Assembly (NCBI RefSeq): GCF_018861045.1
Contig: NZ_JAHKQJ010000009.1
Span: 1 to 46,766, forward strand
Direction: 5' to 3'
Origin: Octadecabacter sp. B2R22
GTDB taxonomy: Bacteria > Pseudomonadota > Alphaproteobacteria > Rhodobacterales > Rhodobacteraceae
Length of the DNA: 46,766 nt
The position numbers and the translations under genes are program-made. Numbering within the stretch: the stretch's first letter is position 1; each line of letters opens with the position of its first letter. Shown here one piece after another: positions 15,666-23,906 of the stretch. The notes beneath the pieces are model-generated. The model saw only the letters and a list, made by a program, of their open reading frames with translations, made no database searches and was not told the DNA's origin.

Positions 15666-18221
15666 GTGGCCGAGTTCGAACATGTTTCGACGCAGACGAA
15701 CGGAGAGGTTTCGCACACCATCGGGCTGGCTGACGTAACGAGCTTTACGCTTGGCGAAGAGACCTATGTCTATACGGCGAGCGCGATGGGGGGCGGTGTT
15801 ACAGCCCGAACAACGGGCAGCGACATGACGATTCTGGACCACGAAGACTATGACACTATCCAAGGGCTCGATGCGGGGCGTTCGCTATCTGTCACCGGAT
15901 TTGATGGTGAGGCGACTTTGATCGCGGTGGGGCGTTATGGCACTGAAATCGAAACATGGGAGATCAATTCAGACGGAACGCTTGGCGGGTTAGAGACGCT
16001 CTCATTTGTTGGACACGAAGACGAGGCCATAACGGCATTCGTCGATTATTATAGCGGGGGCAGTCACTACTTTGTCTCGGCGAGCCGCCATAGTGACGGG
16101 CTGACGGTCTGGGAACGTGACGCGGGGACCTTGGTCGAAATTGGCAGCACTGACGTTTCATCGTTCCTATCCGCCGGTTCTGTTCACGCCGTCCAAATGG
16201 CAGAACCGGATGGGGTATCACATGTGTTGGCGCTGGATCACACCACGGATGATTTACTGGCATTTCGTGTTCTGGATGACGGCACTTTGGGTGTTCCGAC
16301 GCGGTTGGATGATCGGGATGGCCTGTTCATATCCACCCCCACAGAATTGGACGTGGTCGAGCTGGATGGCCAAACATTTGCCATTGTGGGTGCCGCTGGC
16401 AGCAGTTCGATATCGGTGGTGGCGTTAGATGCGACAGGGCAGATGACGGTCATAAGTCAGGTGAACGACACGCGCGATACGTTTTTCGATGGTTTGGTCC
16501 ATTTGGAAACCCTAGAAGTGAACGGCCGAGTTCTTATTCTGGCGGGCGGCAGCGACAACGGGCTAAGTCTGTTGTCACTGCAAGCCGACGGGCAGTTGTC
16601 CCACGTCGCGAGCCTTGACGACGAGATGCGTGAGATGGCGTTGATGGATACGGGCGGCCTAAACATGGTTTGGCGTGACGGCGGGCTGGACATTTTTGTG
16701 ACGGGGGAAACGCTTGACGACACCGAAGCAGGGCGCGGGATTACGCAGCTGCGGGTTGATGACCTCGACGTTGAATTACCAACACCCCAACTGGGCGATG
16801 ATGAGGGCATATTCTTTGGCACGGCCAATGCGGATCAGTTTGTCATCGAAGATTCTGGTGTTCGACAGGTTGTGAACGATTTCAACATTGACACCGACCA
16901 CCTGGATTTCAGTGATTTCGATCAGTTTTTCGACCTTGATCAGCTGACATTCAAATCCAAGAAGAACGGGTTGGAGGTCAAGCTGAACGGCACCACCATT
17001 CGGCTAAACAGTGATGACGGTGACCCGATTTTGGAAGAAGATTTTCTTGCCAGTCATGAAGCCGGAATATGGCAGATCGATACGACGGCCCTGCCCACCG
17101 AAGCCCTGAATGAGACAGGAACAGAGGAGCAAGATCTTTTAGATGGCCGCGAGGGCGATGATTTCTTATTGGCGGGGGTGGTCGACAGTGCATTTGATGC
17201 GGTTTCATCGCAAATATTCCGCCTGTATCAGGCCACGTTGGACCGGACACCGGATGTCACTGGATTGAACAACTGGGCGGATCGTTTGGACAGTGGGGGG
17301 TACACACTGGTCGAGGTGACGCATGGTTTCGTGAATTCGCCTGAGTTTCAAAAGACATATGGAGATTTGGACAACGAAGGGTTTGTGAGCCTGCTTTATG
17401 AAAACGTGCTGGGTCGCGCCCCAGATGCCACAGGGTTGGCAAACTGGACTGCGCGGTTGGACGATGGCGCAAGTCGCAGTTCAGTCGTCGTGGGATTTTC
17501 TGAAAGTGCCGAGTTCAAGGGCACCACAGAAATCGAGTCTTTGAGTTTCAGCAGGGCGGGACTTCAAAGCGGGTTTTTGGACGATGTTTTCCGGCTGTAT
17601 GGGGCAACGCTTGATCGTGTTCCTGATGAGGGTGGGTTTGGAAATTGGTCGTTACGTTTGGCCGAAGGGACGTCCTATCTGACCGTTGTTGACGGGTTCA
17701 CCAATTCTGCAGAATTTCAAAACACCTACGGGGCGACGGACAATGGTGGCTTTGTGGAACTGCTTTACAACAACGTTCTCGACCGCGCGCCGGATGAAAC
17801 TGGCCTTGAAAATTGGACGACACGACTGACCACCGGAGAGATGTCGCGGGCGCAAGTGGTGCAGGGATTTGCCCAAAGTACAGAATTCAAAGAGGCGACC
17901 CATGATGCGATGACAGATTGGGTGAAGAGTTTTGGCACCGAAGACATTCTGTCCGGAGGAGGGGGCAGCAATGTCCTGATCGGCGGCATTATGTCTGACA
18001 CATTTGCGTTCGAGCAATCCACAAATGGCCACAATGTGATCATAAATTTCGAGCCTTGGGATGTTCTAAGTTTCGCCGGATCCGAATGGGATTCAGTTTC
18101 TGACATTGCGCAGTTGCTGGTTTCAGATGGGACCAACGTAATTTTTGAAGATGCAGGCTTGGTTATAGAATTCTGCAACACGACACTCGAACAGATCCTC
18201 GATTCCGAGTTTTTGTTCTGA
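15666..18221 (+). CDS. large secreted-type protein: beta-propeller-like N-terminus, two DUF4214 units, RTX-like C-terminus
   Basis: The 851-residue acidic protein starts at a GTG with GGAG seven bases upstream. Residues 1-370 have repeated strands of the type LIAVGRYGTEIETWEINSDGTLG and SISVVALDATGQMTVISQVND, consistent with a seven-bladed propeller. An RTX-like segment (GIFFGTANADQFVIEDSG) follows near 380. Two DUF4214 units start at about 515 (FRLYQATLDRTPDVTGLNNWADRL) and 637 (FRLYGATLDRVPDEGGFGNW). The last ~100 residues are the shared cassette with DILSGGGGSNVLIGG and NFEPWDVLSFAG. No Sec signal peptide is present, so type I secretion is likely. The function is unknown; a matrix or surface protein is inferred from the neighbouring polysaccharide genes. 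Confidence 0.85.
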   Translation: MAEFEHVSTQTNGEVSHTIGLADVTSFTLGEETYVYTASAMGGGVTARTTGSDMTILDHEDYDTIQGLDAGRSLSVTGFDGEATLIAVGRYGTEIETWEINSDGTLGGLETLSFVGHEDEAITAFVDYYSGGSHYFVSASRHSDGLTVWERDAGTLVEIGSTDVSSFLSAGSVHAVQMAEPDGVSHVLALDHTTDDLLAFRVLDDGTLGVPTRLDDRDGLFISTPTELDVVELDGQTFAIVGAAGSSSISVVALDATGQMTVISQVNDTRDTFFDGLVHLETLEVNGRVLILAGGSDNGLSLLSLQADGQLSHVASLDDEMREMALMDTGGLNMVWRDGGLDIFVTGETLDDTEAGRGITQLRVDDLDVELPTPQLGDDEGIFFGTANADQFVIEDSGVRQVVNDFNIDTDHLDFSDFDQFFDLDQLTFKSKKNGLEVKLNGTTIRLNSDDGDPILEEDFLASHEAGIWQIDTTALPTEALNETGTEEQDLLDGREGDDFLLAGVVDSAFDAVSSQIFRLYQATLDRTPDVTGLNNWADRLDSGGYTLVEVTHGFVNSPEFQKTYGDLDNEGFVSLLYENVLGRAPDATGLANWTARLDDGASRSSVVVGFSESAEFKGTTEIESLSFSRAGLQSGFLDDVFRLYGATLDRVPDEGGFGNWSLRLAEGTSYLTVVDGFTNSAEFQNTYGATDNGGFVELLYNNVLDRAPDETGLENWTTRLTTGEMSRAQVVQGFAQSTEFKEATHDAMTDWVKSFGTEDILSGGGGSNVLIGGIMSDTFAFEQSTNGHNVIINFEPWDVLSFAGSEWDSVSDIAQLLVSDGTNVIFEDAGLVIEFCNTTLEQILDSEFLF

Positions 18222-18271
18222 ACACCGCCAATGCGAAACATGCTTTTTGTCTGATGAGCAGGAGTTGAGAT

Positions 18272-20245
18272 ATGGAAAACGCGCCGACTGAGTTTGAACA
18301 GCTGATGTTGGAATACATCAATCGCGCCCGCATGAATCCAGACGGGGAATATGACGTCGCGATGGATGCGATTTCATCTAACCCTGATGTTGCGTCCGCG
18401 ATCAGCTATTTTGGCGTCGATATGGACGTCTATGCGGCGCAGATGGCGGCGTATGATCCTGTTGCGCCTCTCGCTTGGAACGATGCTCTCGCGGCGGCGG
18501 CAGATGCCCATTCGCAGCTGTTGATTGATGTAGATGAACAGTCCCATCAGGTCGATGGTGAAGCATCATTGTCCAATCGGATCGAAGATGCCGGTTATGA
18601 CAATCTGTGGACGGTAAGAGAGAACGTTTACGCGTACACCAAGGACACACTGTATGGTCATGTCGGGTTCATGGTTGATTGGGGGTACGATGCCGTCGAT
18701 TTTGATGAAAACGGCACCCTCTATAGCAACTGGCAGAGCCTTGGCGACGGCATTCAGGACAGCGCGGGTCATCAAGCGTCAATCATGTCAGGGACGGTTG
18801 AAGACATTGGTATTTCCGCGTTGGAGGAAACTGATGCCAGCACCGGTGTCGGCCCGTGGGTGGTTACGCAGGATTTCGCGGCATCCTTCGGCAGTAGCGT
18901 CGTATATCTGTTAGGCGTCTTTATTGACGATGCGGATGATGACCAGTTCTACGACATGGGTGAGGGGATAGGGGATGTAACTGTTACCGTAACCGATGAC
19001 GACACTGGCGATGTCTTTACAACAACGACTTGGGCGGCTGGTGGATACCAAGTGGCCGTCGACGCCGGAAGCTACACCGTTGAATTCTCGGGCGATGATT
19101 TAACTGGTGTTGCGACGTATTCGGTCGACGTCGCCGATGAAAATACGAAGCTAGACGGGTTTTTCGAAGATCTTGTGGAGACGGCTTATACGTTTGCCGA
19201 TGGATTTGAGGCACAGTATTTCTCGTCCGTCTCTGAACAAGTTTTCCGCCTTTATCAGGCTGTCCTTGGGCGTGAGCCAGATAATTCGGGGCATCTGGCA
19301 TGGACCGAACGTCTTGCTGTCGAAGGCCAAGAACTGTTGGACGTCATTGGTGGGTTCATGGGCTCTAGCGAGTATCAAACACAGTACGGCGGGCTTGAGA
19401 ACGAAGCCTTTGTTGAGCTTCTTTATTCTAACGTACTTGGCAGGGATGCGGATGACGCCGGGCTAACGCGTTGGGTTGGAGAGCTGGAAGCCGGAACCGA
19501 GAGAGCATCGGTCATCCAAGGTTTTTCAGAGAGCACCGAGTTCAAGAGTAGCACCGCTGAAGCGGCCAGTGCGTTCACGAAAGGCAATTCGCCGTCCGAG
19601 TGGAGTGATGATGTGTTCCGGTTGTACCAAGCAACATTAGATCGAGCACCTGACGCGACTGGATTTGCGAATTGGTCCGATCGACTTGGGTCGGGGACAG
19701 ATTATTTAGACGCCGCGAGCGGCTTTGTGAACTCAACGGAGTTCGCGAATACCTATCAGGATTTGTCGGATTCTGAATTCGTAACGCTTTTGTATGCCAA
19801 CGTTCTTGATCGCGCGCCCGACGAAACCGGTTTGGAAAACTGGTCGCAGCGGATGGCTGACGGGATGACCGAGGTCGAGGTTGTCCAAGGGTTCGCACAG
19901 AGTGCCGAGTTTATTCGGTCGACAACCGATAGCCTGAAAGACTGGATTATCGCGCAAGGTGTCGATGATGAACTGGAAGCCGGCAAGGATGGGACGTTGC
20001 TTGCGGGTGGTTCTCTTTCGGACAGTTTCATTTTCTCCGAGACTGTAGCGGAAACGACGGTTCTTGATCTTGAGGCATGGGATTTCATCGACCTCACTGA
20101 TTTTGACTTGGCGAATGTGTCAGACGCCCAAGCCTTGTTCAGTCAGCAAGGTGACGATGTTGTTTTTGATGACGACGCCAATGCGACGGTTACATTCGTG
20201 GACACAGATATCTCACTGATCACGGATGATATGATCCTGATCTAG
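18272..20245 (+). CDS. CAP-domain protein with SdrD-B-like domain, DUF4214 units and RTX-like C-terminus
   Basis: The 657-residue protein opens directly with a CAP/SCP-like domain (about residues 6-210): LMLEYINRARMNP, a His in QSHQVDGEASLSNRIEDAGY, ENVYAYT, and DSAGHQASIM with a second His. These match the two conserved His and the Glu of CAP proteins. A beta-sandwich of SdrD-B type follows at about 213-290 (DADDDQFYDMGEGIGDVTVTV, a likely calcium loop). Two DUF4214 units begin near 318 and 443, and the shared RTX-like cassette (AGKDGTLLAGGSLSDSF, LEAWDFIDLTDF) ends the protein. No signal peptide is seen; type I secretion is inferred. GGAG seven bases upstream fixes the start. It lies 50 bases after the previous exoprotein and may be cotranscribed. 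Confidence 0.87.
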   Translation: MENAPTEFEQLMLEYINRARMNPDGEYDVAMDAISSNPDVASAISYFGVDMDVYAAQMAAYDPVAPLAWNDALAAAADAHSQLLIDVDEQSHQVDGEASLSNRIEDAGYDNLWTVRENVYAYTKDTLYGHVGFMVDWGYDAVDFDENGTLYSNWQSLGDGIQDSAGHQASIMSGTVEDIGISALEETDASTGVGPWVVTQDFAASFGSSVVYLLGVFIDDADDDQFYDMGEGIGDVTVTVTDDDTGDVFTTTTWAAGGYQVAVDAGSYTVEFSGDDLTGVATYSVDVADENTKLDGFFEDLVETAYTFADGFEAQYFSSVSEQVFRLYQAVLGREPDNSGHLAWTERLAVEGQELLDVIGGFMGSSEYQTQYGGLENEAFVELLYSNVLGRDADDAGLTRWVGELEAGTERASVIQGFSESTEFKSSTAEAASAFTKGNSPSEWSDDVFRLYQATLDRAPDATGFANWSDRLGSGTDYLDAASGFVNSTEFANTYQDLSDSEFVTLLYANVLDRAPDETGLENWSQRMADGMTEVEVVQGFAQSAEFIRSTTDSLKDWIIAQGVDDELEAGKDGTLLAGGSLSDSFIFSETVAETTVLDLEAWDFIDLTDFDLANVSDAQALFSQQGDDVVFDDDANATVTFVDTDISLITDDMILI

Positions 20246-20329
20246 GCAACGCGCGGTGGGTTTCTGATGTCTTAAAGGATGGTTTCTAGGTTTGGTGCAA
20301 TCACGCCATCAACTCGGGGAACCCATAAT

Positions 20330-21430
20330 ATGTCGGATGTTTCGGCCAATCTAGAACTTCCATATTTGGCGCCGTCGCAGGCCCAAAAACACGTCACGCA
20401 TAATGAAGCTTTGCAGATCATTGACGCAGTGGCGCAGCTGTCCGTCGAAAGCAGAACTTTGATTGAACCGACGGGCACGGTCGAGTCCGGCGCGTGTTAT
20501 CTTGTGCCCGAACTGGCCAGCGGAGTGTGGCTGGGACAGGATAACAAGATCGCATTGTGGAACGGTACGGGCTGGATTTTTCTGACGGCAAAAGAAGGTT
20601 GGCGCGCGTGGGTCATCGCGGAAGCCCTTGAGGTGGTCATGACCTCCGGTGTTTGGATCACAGTCGAAGGCCAAGGCGCCATAGAGACATTGGGGGTCAA
20701 CACCACAGCTGATGTTGTAAACCGTCTGTCTGTTGCTGCTGACGCAACTTTGTTGTCTCATGATGGGGGCGGGCATCAGTTGAAGGTGAACAAAGCAAGC
20801 AGTGGCGATACGGCCAGCTTACTTTATCAAAGCAATTGGTCCGGGCGGGCGGAAATGGGCCTTGCCGGTAACGATGAGTTTTCAATCAAGGTGTCTGATG
20901 ATGGTTCCACATGGACCGAGGCATTGCGATTTGATGGGGCGGACGGTCTGGCCAGTGGTGCGGCGGTTACACAGGGCCCAACGGACATCACGGACGGGCG
21001 GCTAATCCGGAACGGGGACGGTTATGTCAAAAGCACTGTTATTGGCACGGTTTCGCAAACCGGCGGCGTGCCAACAGGTGCGATCGTCGAAACAGGGTCG
21101 AATGTGAATGGTGATTATGTGCGCTTTGCCGATGGCAGCCAAATTTGCACGACCACTTTGACACTCGACTACTCGGGGACGGCACGGCTTTCGGGGACAT
21201 GGACGTATCCCATTTCGTTTGCAGCCGAAGCCAATACCACAGGAATTGTCGATCTGTCTGATCTCAACGTTAATGCGACGCCGGGGCCGGACGAAGTGGG
21301 GTCGGTTATGCTGGGTAACAACAGCGCAACCTCGGCTGTGTTTTGGCTGTATCGTCTGAGTGGCATGACCAGCTTTGCCAGTGCGGACACCTGCGAAGTT
21401 AGGGTCATGGCACAGGGGCGCTGGTTCTAA
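20330..21430 (+). CDS. DUF2793 domain-containing protein
   Basis: The 366-residue product starts with the DUF2793 hallmark: LELPYLAPSQAQKHVTHNEAL, followed by QLSVESRTLIEPTGTVESGACYLVPELASGVWLGQDNKIALWNGTGWIFLTAKEGW, over roughly the first 95 residues. The rest is beta-rich with many Thr, Ser and Gly residues and looks like a trimeric fibre or receptor-binding tail, though I do not recognise a named domain. DUF2793 proteins are common in Rhodobacterales, often near phage-like or surface genes; their function is unknown. I chose the ATG at 20330 (GGGGA nine bases upstream) because the family starts with MSD-type sequences; an upstream ATG at 20279 would add 17 residues. A strong terminator follows at 21458. 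Confidence 0.82.
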   Translation: MSDVSANLELPYLAPSQAQKHVTHNEALQIIDAVAQLSVESRTLIEPTGTVESGACYLVPELASGVWLGQDNKIALWNGTGWIFLTAKEGWRAWVIAEALEVVMTSGVWITVEGQGAIETLGVNTTADVVNRLSVAADATLLSHDGGGHQLKVNKASSGDTASLLYQSNWSGRAEMGLAGNDEFSIKVSDDGSTWTEALRFDGADGLASGAAVTQGPTDITDGRLIRNGDGYVKSTVIGTVSQTGGVPTGAIVETGSNVNGDYVRFADGSQICTTTLTLDYSGTARLSGTWTYPISFAAEANTTGIVDLSDLNVNATPGPDEVGSVMLGNNSATSAVFWLYRLSGMTSFASADTCEVRVMAQGRWF

Positions 21431-21457
21431 ATACAACGATTTAGACGTCTTTAGATG

Positions 21458-21493
21458 GCGGGCCTCCAAGACAGGAGGCCCGCTACCGTTTTT
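21458..21493 (+). terminator. rho-independent terminator after the DUF2793 gene
   Basis: GCGGGCCTCC at 21458-21467 pairs perfectly with GGAGGCCCGC at 21474-21483 around a six-base loop, followed by TACCGTTTTTA. It ends plus-strand transcription and also lies between two convergent genes; the minus-strand side lacks a good U tract. Confidence 0.88.
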
Positions 21494-22919
21494 AGCCTTT
21501 GGCGCCTTGGCCGCGCGAATAGATGTCTTCGTAGCGGATGATGTCGTCTTCACCCAAATACGCACCTGTTTGCACTTCGATCAGGACCATTGGGACCTTA
21601 CCGGGATTTTCCATACGGTGAACGGCACCAAGTGGAATGTAGACAGATTGGTTTTCAGTCAGCAGGGTAACCGTATCATCAACTGTGACCTTTGCCGTCC
21701 CTGCCACTACGATCCAGTGTTCGGAACGGTGGTGGTGGCTTTGAAGGCTGAGTGACGCGCCAGGGTGAACGTGAATGCGTTTAACCTGAAAGCGGTCGGC
21801 GAGTACCAGTGTCTCGAACCAACCCCATGGGCGGTGATCTACAGGGAAGTGCTGAGCCTGCTTCGCACCGCGGTCTTTCAGAACTTTTACAGCTTTTTTG
21901 ACGTGCTGGCTGTCGGACAGATTTGCGACCATCACCGCATCGCGCATGGCAACGGCGACAGTGTCTTTCATGCCGATTGCGACCAGTTCAATTTCGTCGG
22001 TTTCCGATCGCAGCAACGTGTTTTCGCAATCAAATGCCGTTGTGTTTTCGGAGAATGCGTTTCCGTTTTCATCCTTTGGCGATTCCTGCCAAACGGATTC
22101 CCAGCTTCCCAGATCGGACCACTGCCCATCGAAACGGACGACGCTCATGTTATTGGCTTTTTCCATGACCGCGTAATCGACGGAGTCTTCGGGGACACTT
22201 GCCCATAGATCAGGGTCGATGCGAATGAAGCTTAGGTCGTTTGTACCGGCGTTGATTGCAGCCTCGACGGACGCCAAGATTTCGGGGGCATGTTCGCGGA
22301 ACGCCGCGATCAGTGTGTTTGCTTTCGCAAGGAATACACCGGCATTCCAAAGGTTGACCTTGTTTTCGAACAGGGCCTGAGCACGCTCTTCATCAGGTTT
22401 TTCAATGAACCGCGTCAGCTGGTGGACCTTTGGGTGCGTTTCATCACCCGCTTCGAGCCAGCCATAACCGGTTTCAGCGCGTGTTGGCGCGATACCGAAA
22501 GTGACGATCTGGCCCTCTGCCGCTGCGACGCTGCCTTTCTCGACGGCCGTACGGAAAGCCTGCGGGTCTGCGACAGCGTGATCGGATGGCACGAGAAGCA
22601 ACATCGCATTTGGATCTGTCTTGGCGACTTGCAACGCTGCTGCGATCGCGGCCGGGGCTGTGTTGCGTCCCTCAGGTTCGATCATGATGTCAGTCGCGTT
22701 CATTCCGACTTCGTCGAGCTGTTCAGTTACAATAAACCGAAAGTCGTTTCCTGTAATGATGATTGGGTCCGTGAACTCCGGCCCAGCAAAACGTTTGGCC
22801 GAAGCTTGGAACAGGCTTTCATGACCAATCATATCAGCGAATTGTTTTGGAAAGCTCTTGCGGGAAAGTGGCCAGAGCCGAGTTCCGGAACCGCCGCACA
22901 GTAAAATCGGTGTAATCAT
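21492..22919 (-). CDS. manC: mannose-1-phosphate guanylyltransferase / mannose-6-phosphate isomerase (bifunctional)
   Basis: The 475-residue protein has the length of the bifunctional ManC/AlgA type. The N-terminal nucleotidyltransferase starts with LCGGSGTRLWPLSRKSFPKQF at residues 7-27. The C-terminal cupin (about 360-440) carries RPWGWFETL, HPGASLSLQSHHHRSEHW and VVAGTAKVTV, with the metal-binding His cluster of type II phosphomannose isomerases. It would turn fructose-6-phosphate into mannose-6-phosphate and mannose-1-phosphate into GDP-mannose, feeding the Gmd enzymes encoded upstream in the same cluster. Its ATG overlaps the preceding stop (ATGA), indicating translational coupling with the sulfotransferase-like gene. 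Confidence 0.95.
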   Translation of the reverse strand: MITPILLCGGSGTRLWPLSRKSFPKQFADMIGHESLFQASAKRFAGPEFTDPIIITGNDFRFIVTEQLDEVGMNATDIMIEPEGRNTAPAAIAAALQVAKTDPNAMLLLVPSDHAVADPQAFRTAVEKGSVAAAEGQIVTFGIAPTRAETGYGWLEAGDETHPKVHQLTRFIEKPDEERAQALFENKVNLWNAGVFLAKANTLIAAFREHAPEILASVEAAINAGTNDLSFIRIDPDLWASVPEDSVDYAVMEKANNMSVVRFDGQWSDLGSWESVWQESPKDENGNAFSENTTAFDCENTLLRSETDEIELVAIGMKDTVAVAMRDAVMVANLSDSQHVKKAVKVLKDRGAKQAQHFPVDHRPWGWFETLVLADRFQVKRIHVHPGASLSLQSHHHRSEHWIVVAGTAKVTVDDTVTLLTENQSVYIPLGAVHRMENPGKVPMVLIEVQTGAYLGEDDIIRYEDIYSRGQGAKG

Positions 22920-23842
22920 TGAGTTAGGCCTTTCAAATTTGACTGCGGTGCAATGAGCGCGTCACATGTATCGTAAAGGATGTTGTCCCAAACGGTATAG
23001 CGTTCAAAAATTTCTCGTTGTTTCGGGCTCAGCGAAGAGATCGCGGACTCGTATTTGTCCGAGTTCGGCGACGTATTAGCGCGATCGATATTCGGGGACG
23101 CGAGGAACCCTTCTTTGACGAGCGTCGCCAAGAGAAGTTCGATCTTCTCTACGACGCCCAAAATCATATTGGGGGCCGTGATGTTATGCAGCGCCATACG
23201 CAAAAGGCTGGCTTCGGTGCCAAAGCTGGTCGCATTGAACTGACCAGACAAACGGCGCATCTGACCGTTGTCTATTTCCAGACGGTGGTTAGGCGTTCGG
23301 GTGCTGTAATCAAGGTAGTCACCAAAGCTCATGTCCTGTTCGTTGAGTATCTCAAATGAAGGATGTGTGCGGGTACGTTTGATGAATTGGTAAAAGCTAA
23401 AGATCCGCGGCCCGGGGCGACGCAGCGCACATAGATAACGATAGGGCAGGCCATATGCCTCACCCGCGCCCATGCTAAGGTGCCCACGAATATATCGGAG
23501 GTTCCGTCTTACAGGGCGGGGTAGGGCCTTTAGTTCATCCAACGTGCCATCGTGCACAATCCGGTTCGGCTGCAGGGATGGTTCCGCAGACAGCGCTTTG
23601 GCCAGAGAGGTTCCTGCCGTTTTAGGAAGGTGAAGGTGGATAAGCGCCGGTTTGATCTGCGCGTCTTGTTCTGCAAGCATCGCTGCATACCGACGTCGAA
23701 ATTCGTCAGATCCCATGAACGCACGTCGCACCGAAGAAAGCGTTTCGTGGTTTTTGGCTTGGTTGGCGATCTCTTTTTCGGACCCGCGACGGTCCAAAAT
23801 CAGTTGGTAGGCCAGAGCGACTTGGTTTGGATTTAAGGGCAT
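22916..23842 (-). CDS. sulfotransferase-like protein with a DUF4214-like N-terminal segment
   Basis: Residues 5-60 (QVALAYQLILDRRGSEKEIANQ, then VRRAFMGSDEFRRRYAAM) resemble one DUF4214 unit: the YxxxLxRxxs/G start and the FxxSxEFxxxY end match those in the secreted proteins of this window. The sulfotransferase domain begins at about 69 with HLHLPKTAGTSLAKAL (phosphosulfate loop), and has YLCALRRPGPRIFSFYQF as the likely second phosphate motif. The protein is 308 residues long, without signal peptide, and presumably cytoplasmic or membrane-associated. It would sulfate a carbohydrate at the site of synthesis. It overlaps manC by four bases. A DUF4214-like domain on an enzyme suggests that this domain recognises the acceptor glycan; this is inference. 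Confidence 0.82.
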   Translation of the reverse strand: MPLNPNQVALAYQLILDRRGSEKEIANQAKNHETLSSVRRAFMGSDEFRRRYAAMLAEQDAQIKPALIHLHLPKTAGTSLAKALSAEPSLQPNRIVHDGTLDELKALPRPVRRNLRYIRGHLSMGAGEAYGLPYRYLCALRRPGPRIFSFYQFIKRTRTHPSFEILNEQDMSFGDYLDYSTRTPNHRLEIDNGQMRRLSGQFNATSFGTEASLLRMALHNITAPNMILGVVEKIELLLATLVKEGFLASPNIDRANTSPNSDKYESAISSLSPKQREIFERYTVWDNILYDTCDALIAPQSNLKGLTQ

Positions 23843-23906
23843 TTAGAACCTACAACTGATGTTTCATGCTGCGAGGTCGTCCAGCTGGATATGTGGCGAC
23901 GGATCA

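Noticed and set aside
22290-22904. 204-codon open frame antisense to manC
   Set aside because: manC motifs are unambiguous on the minus strand; this is a shadow frame.
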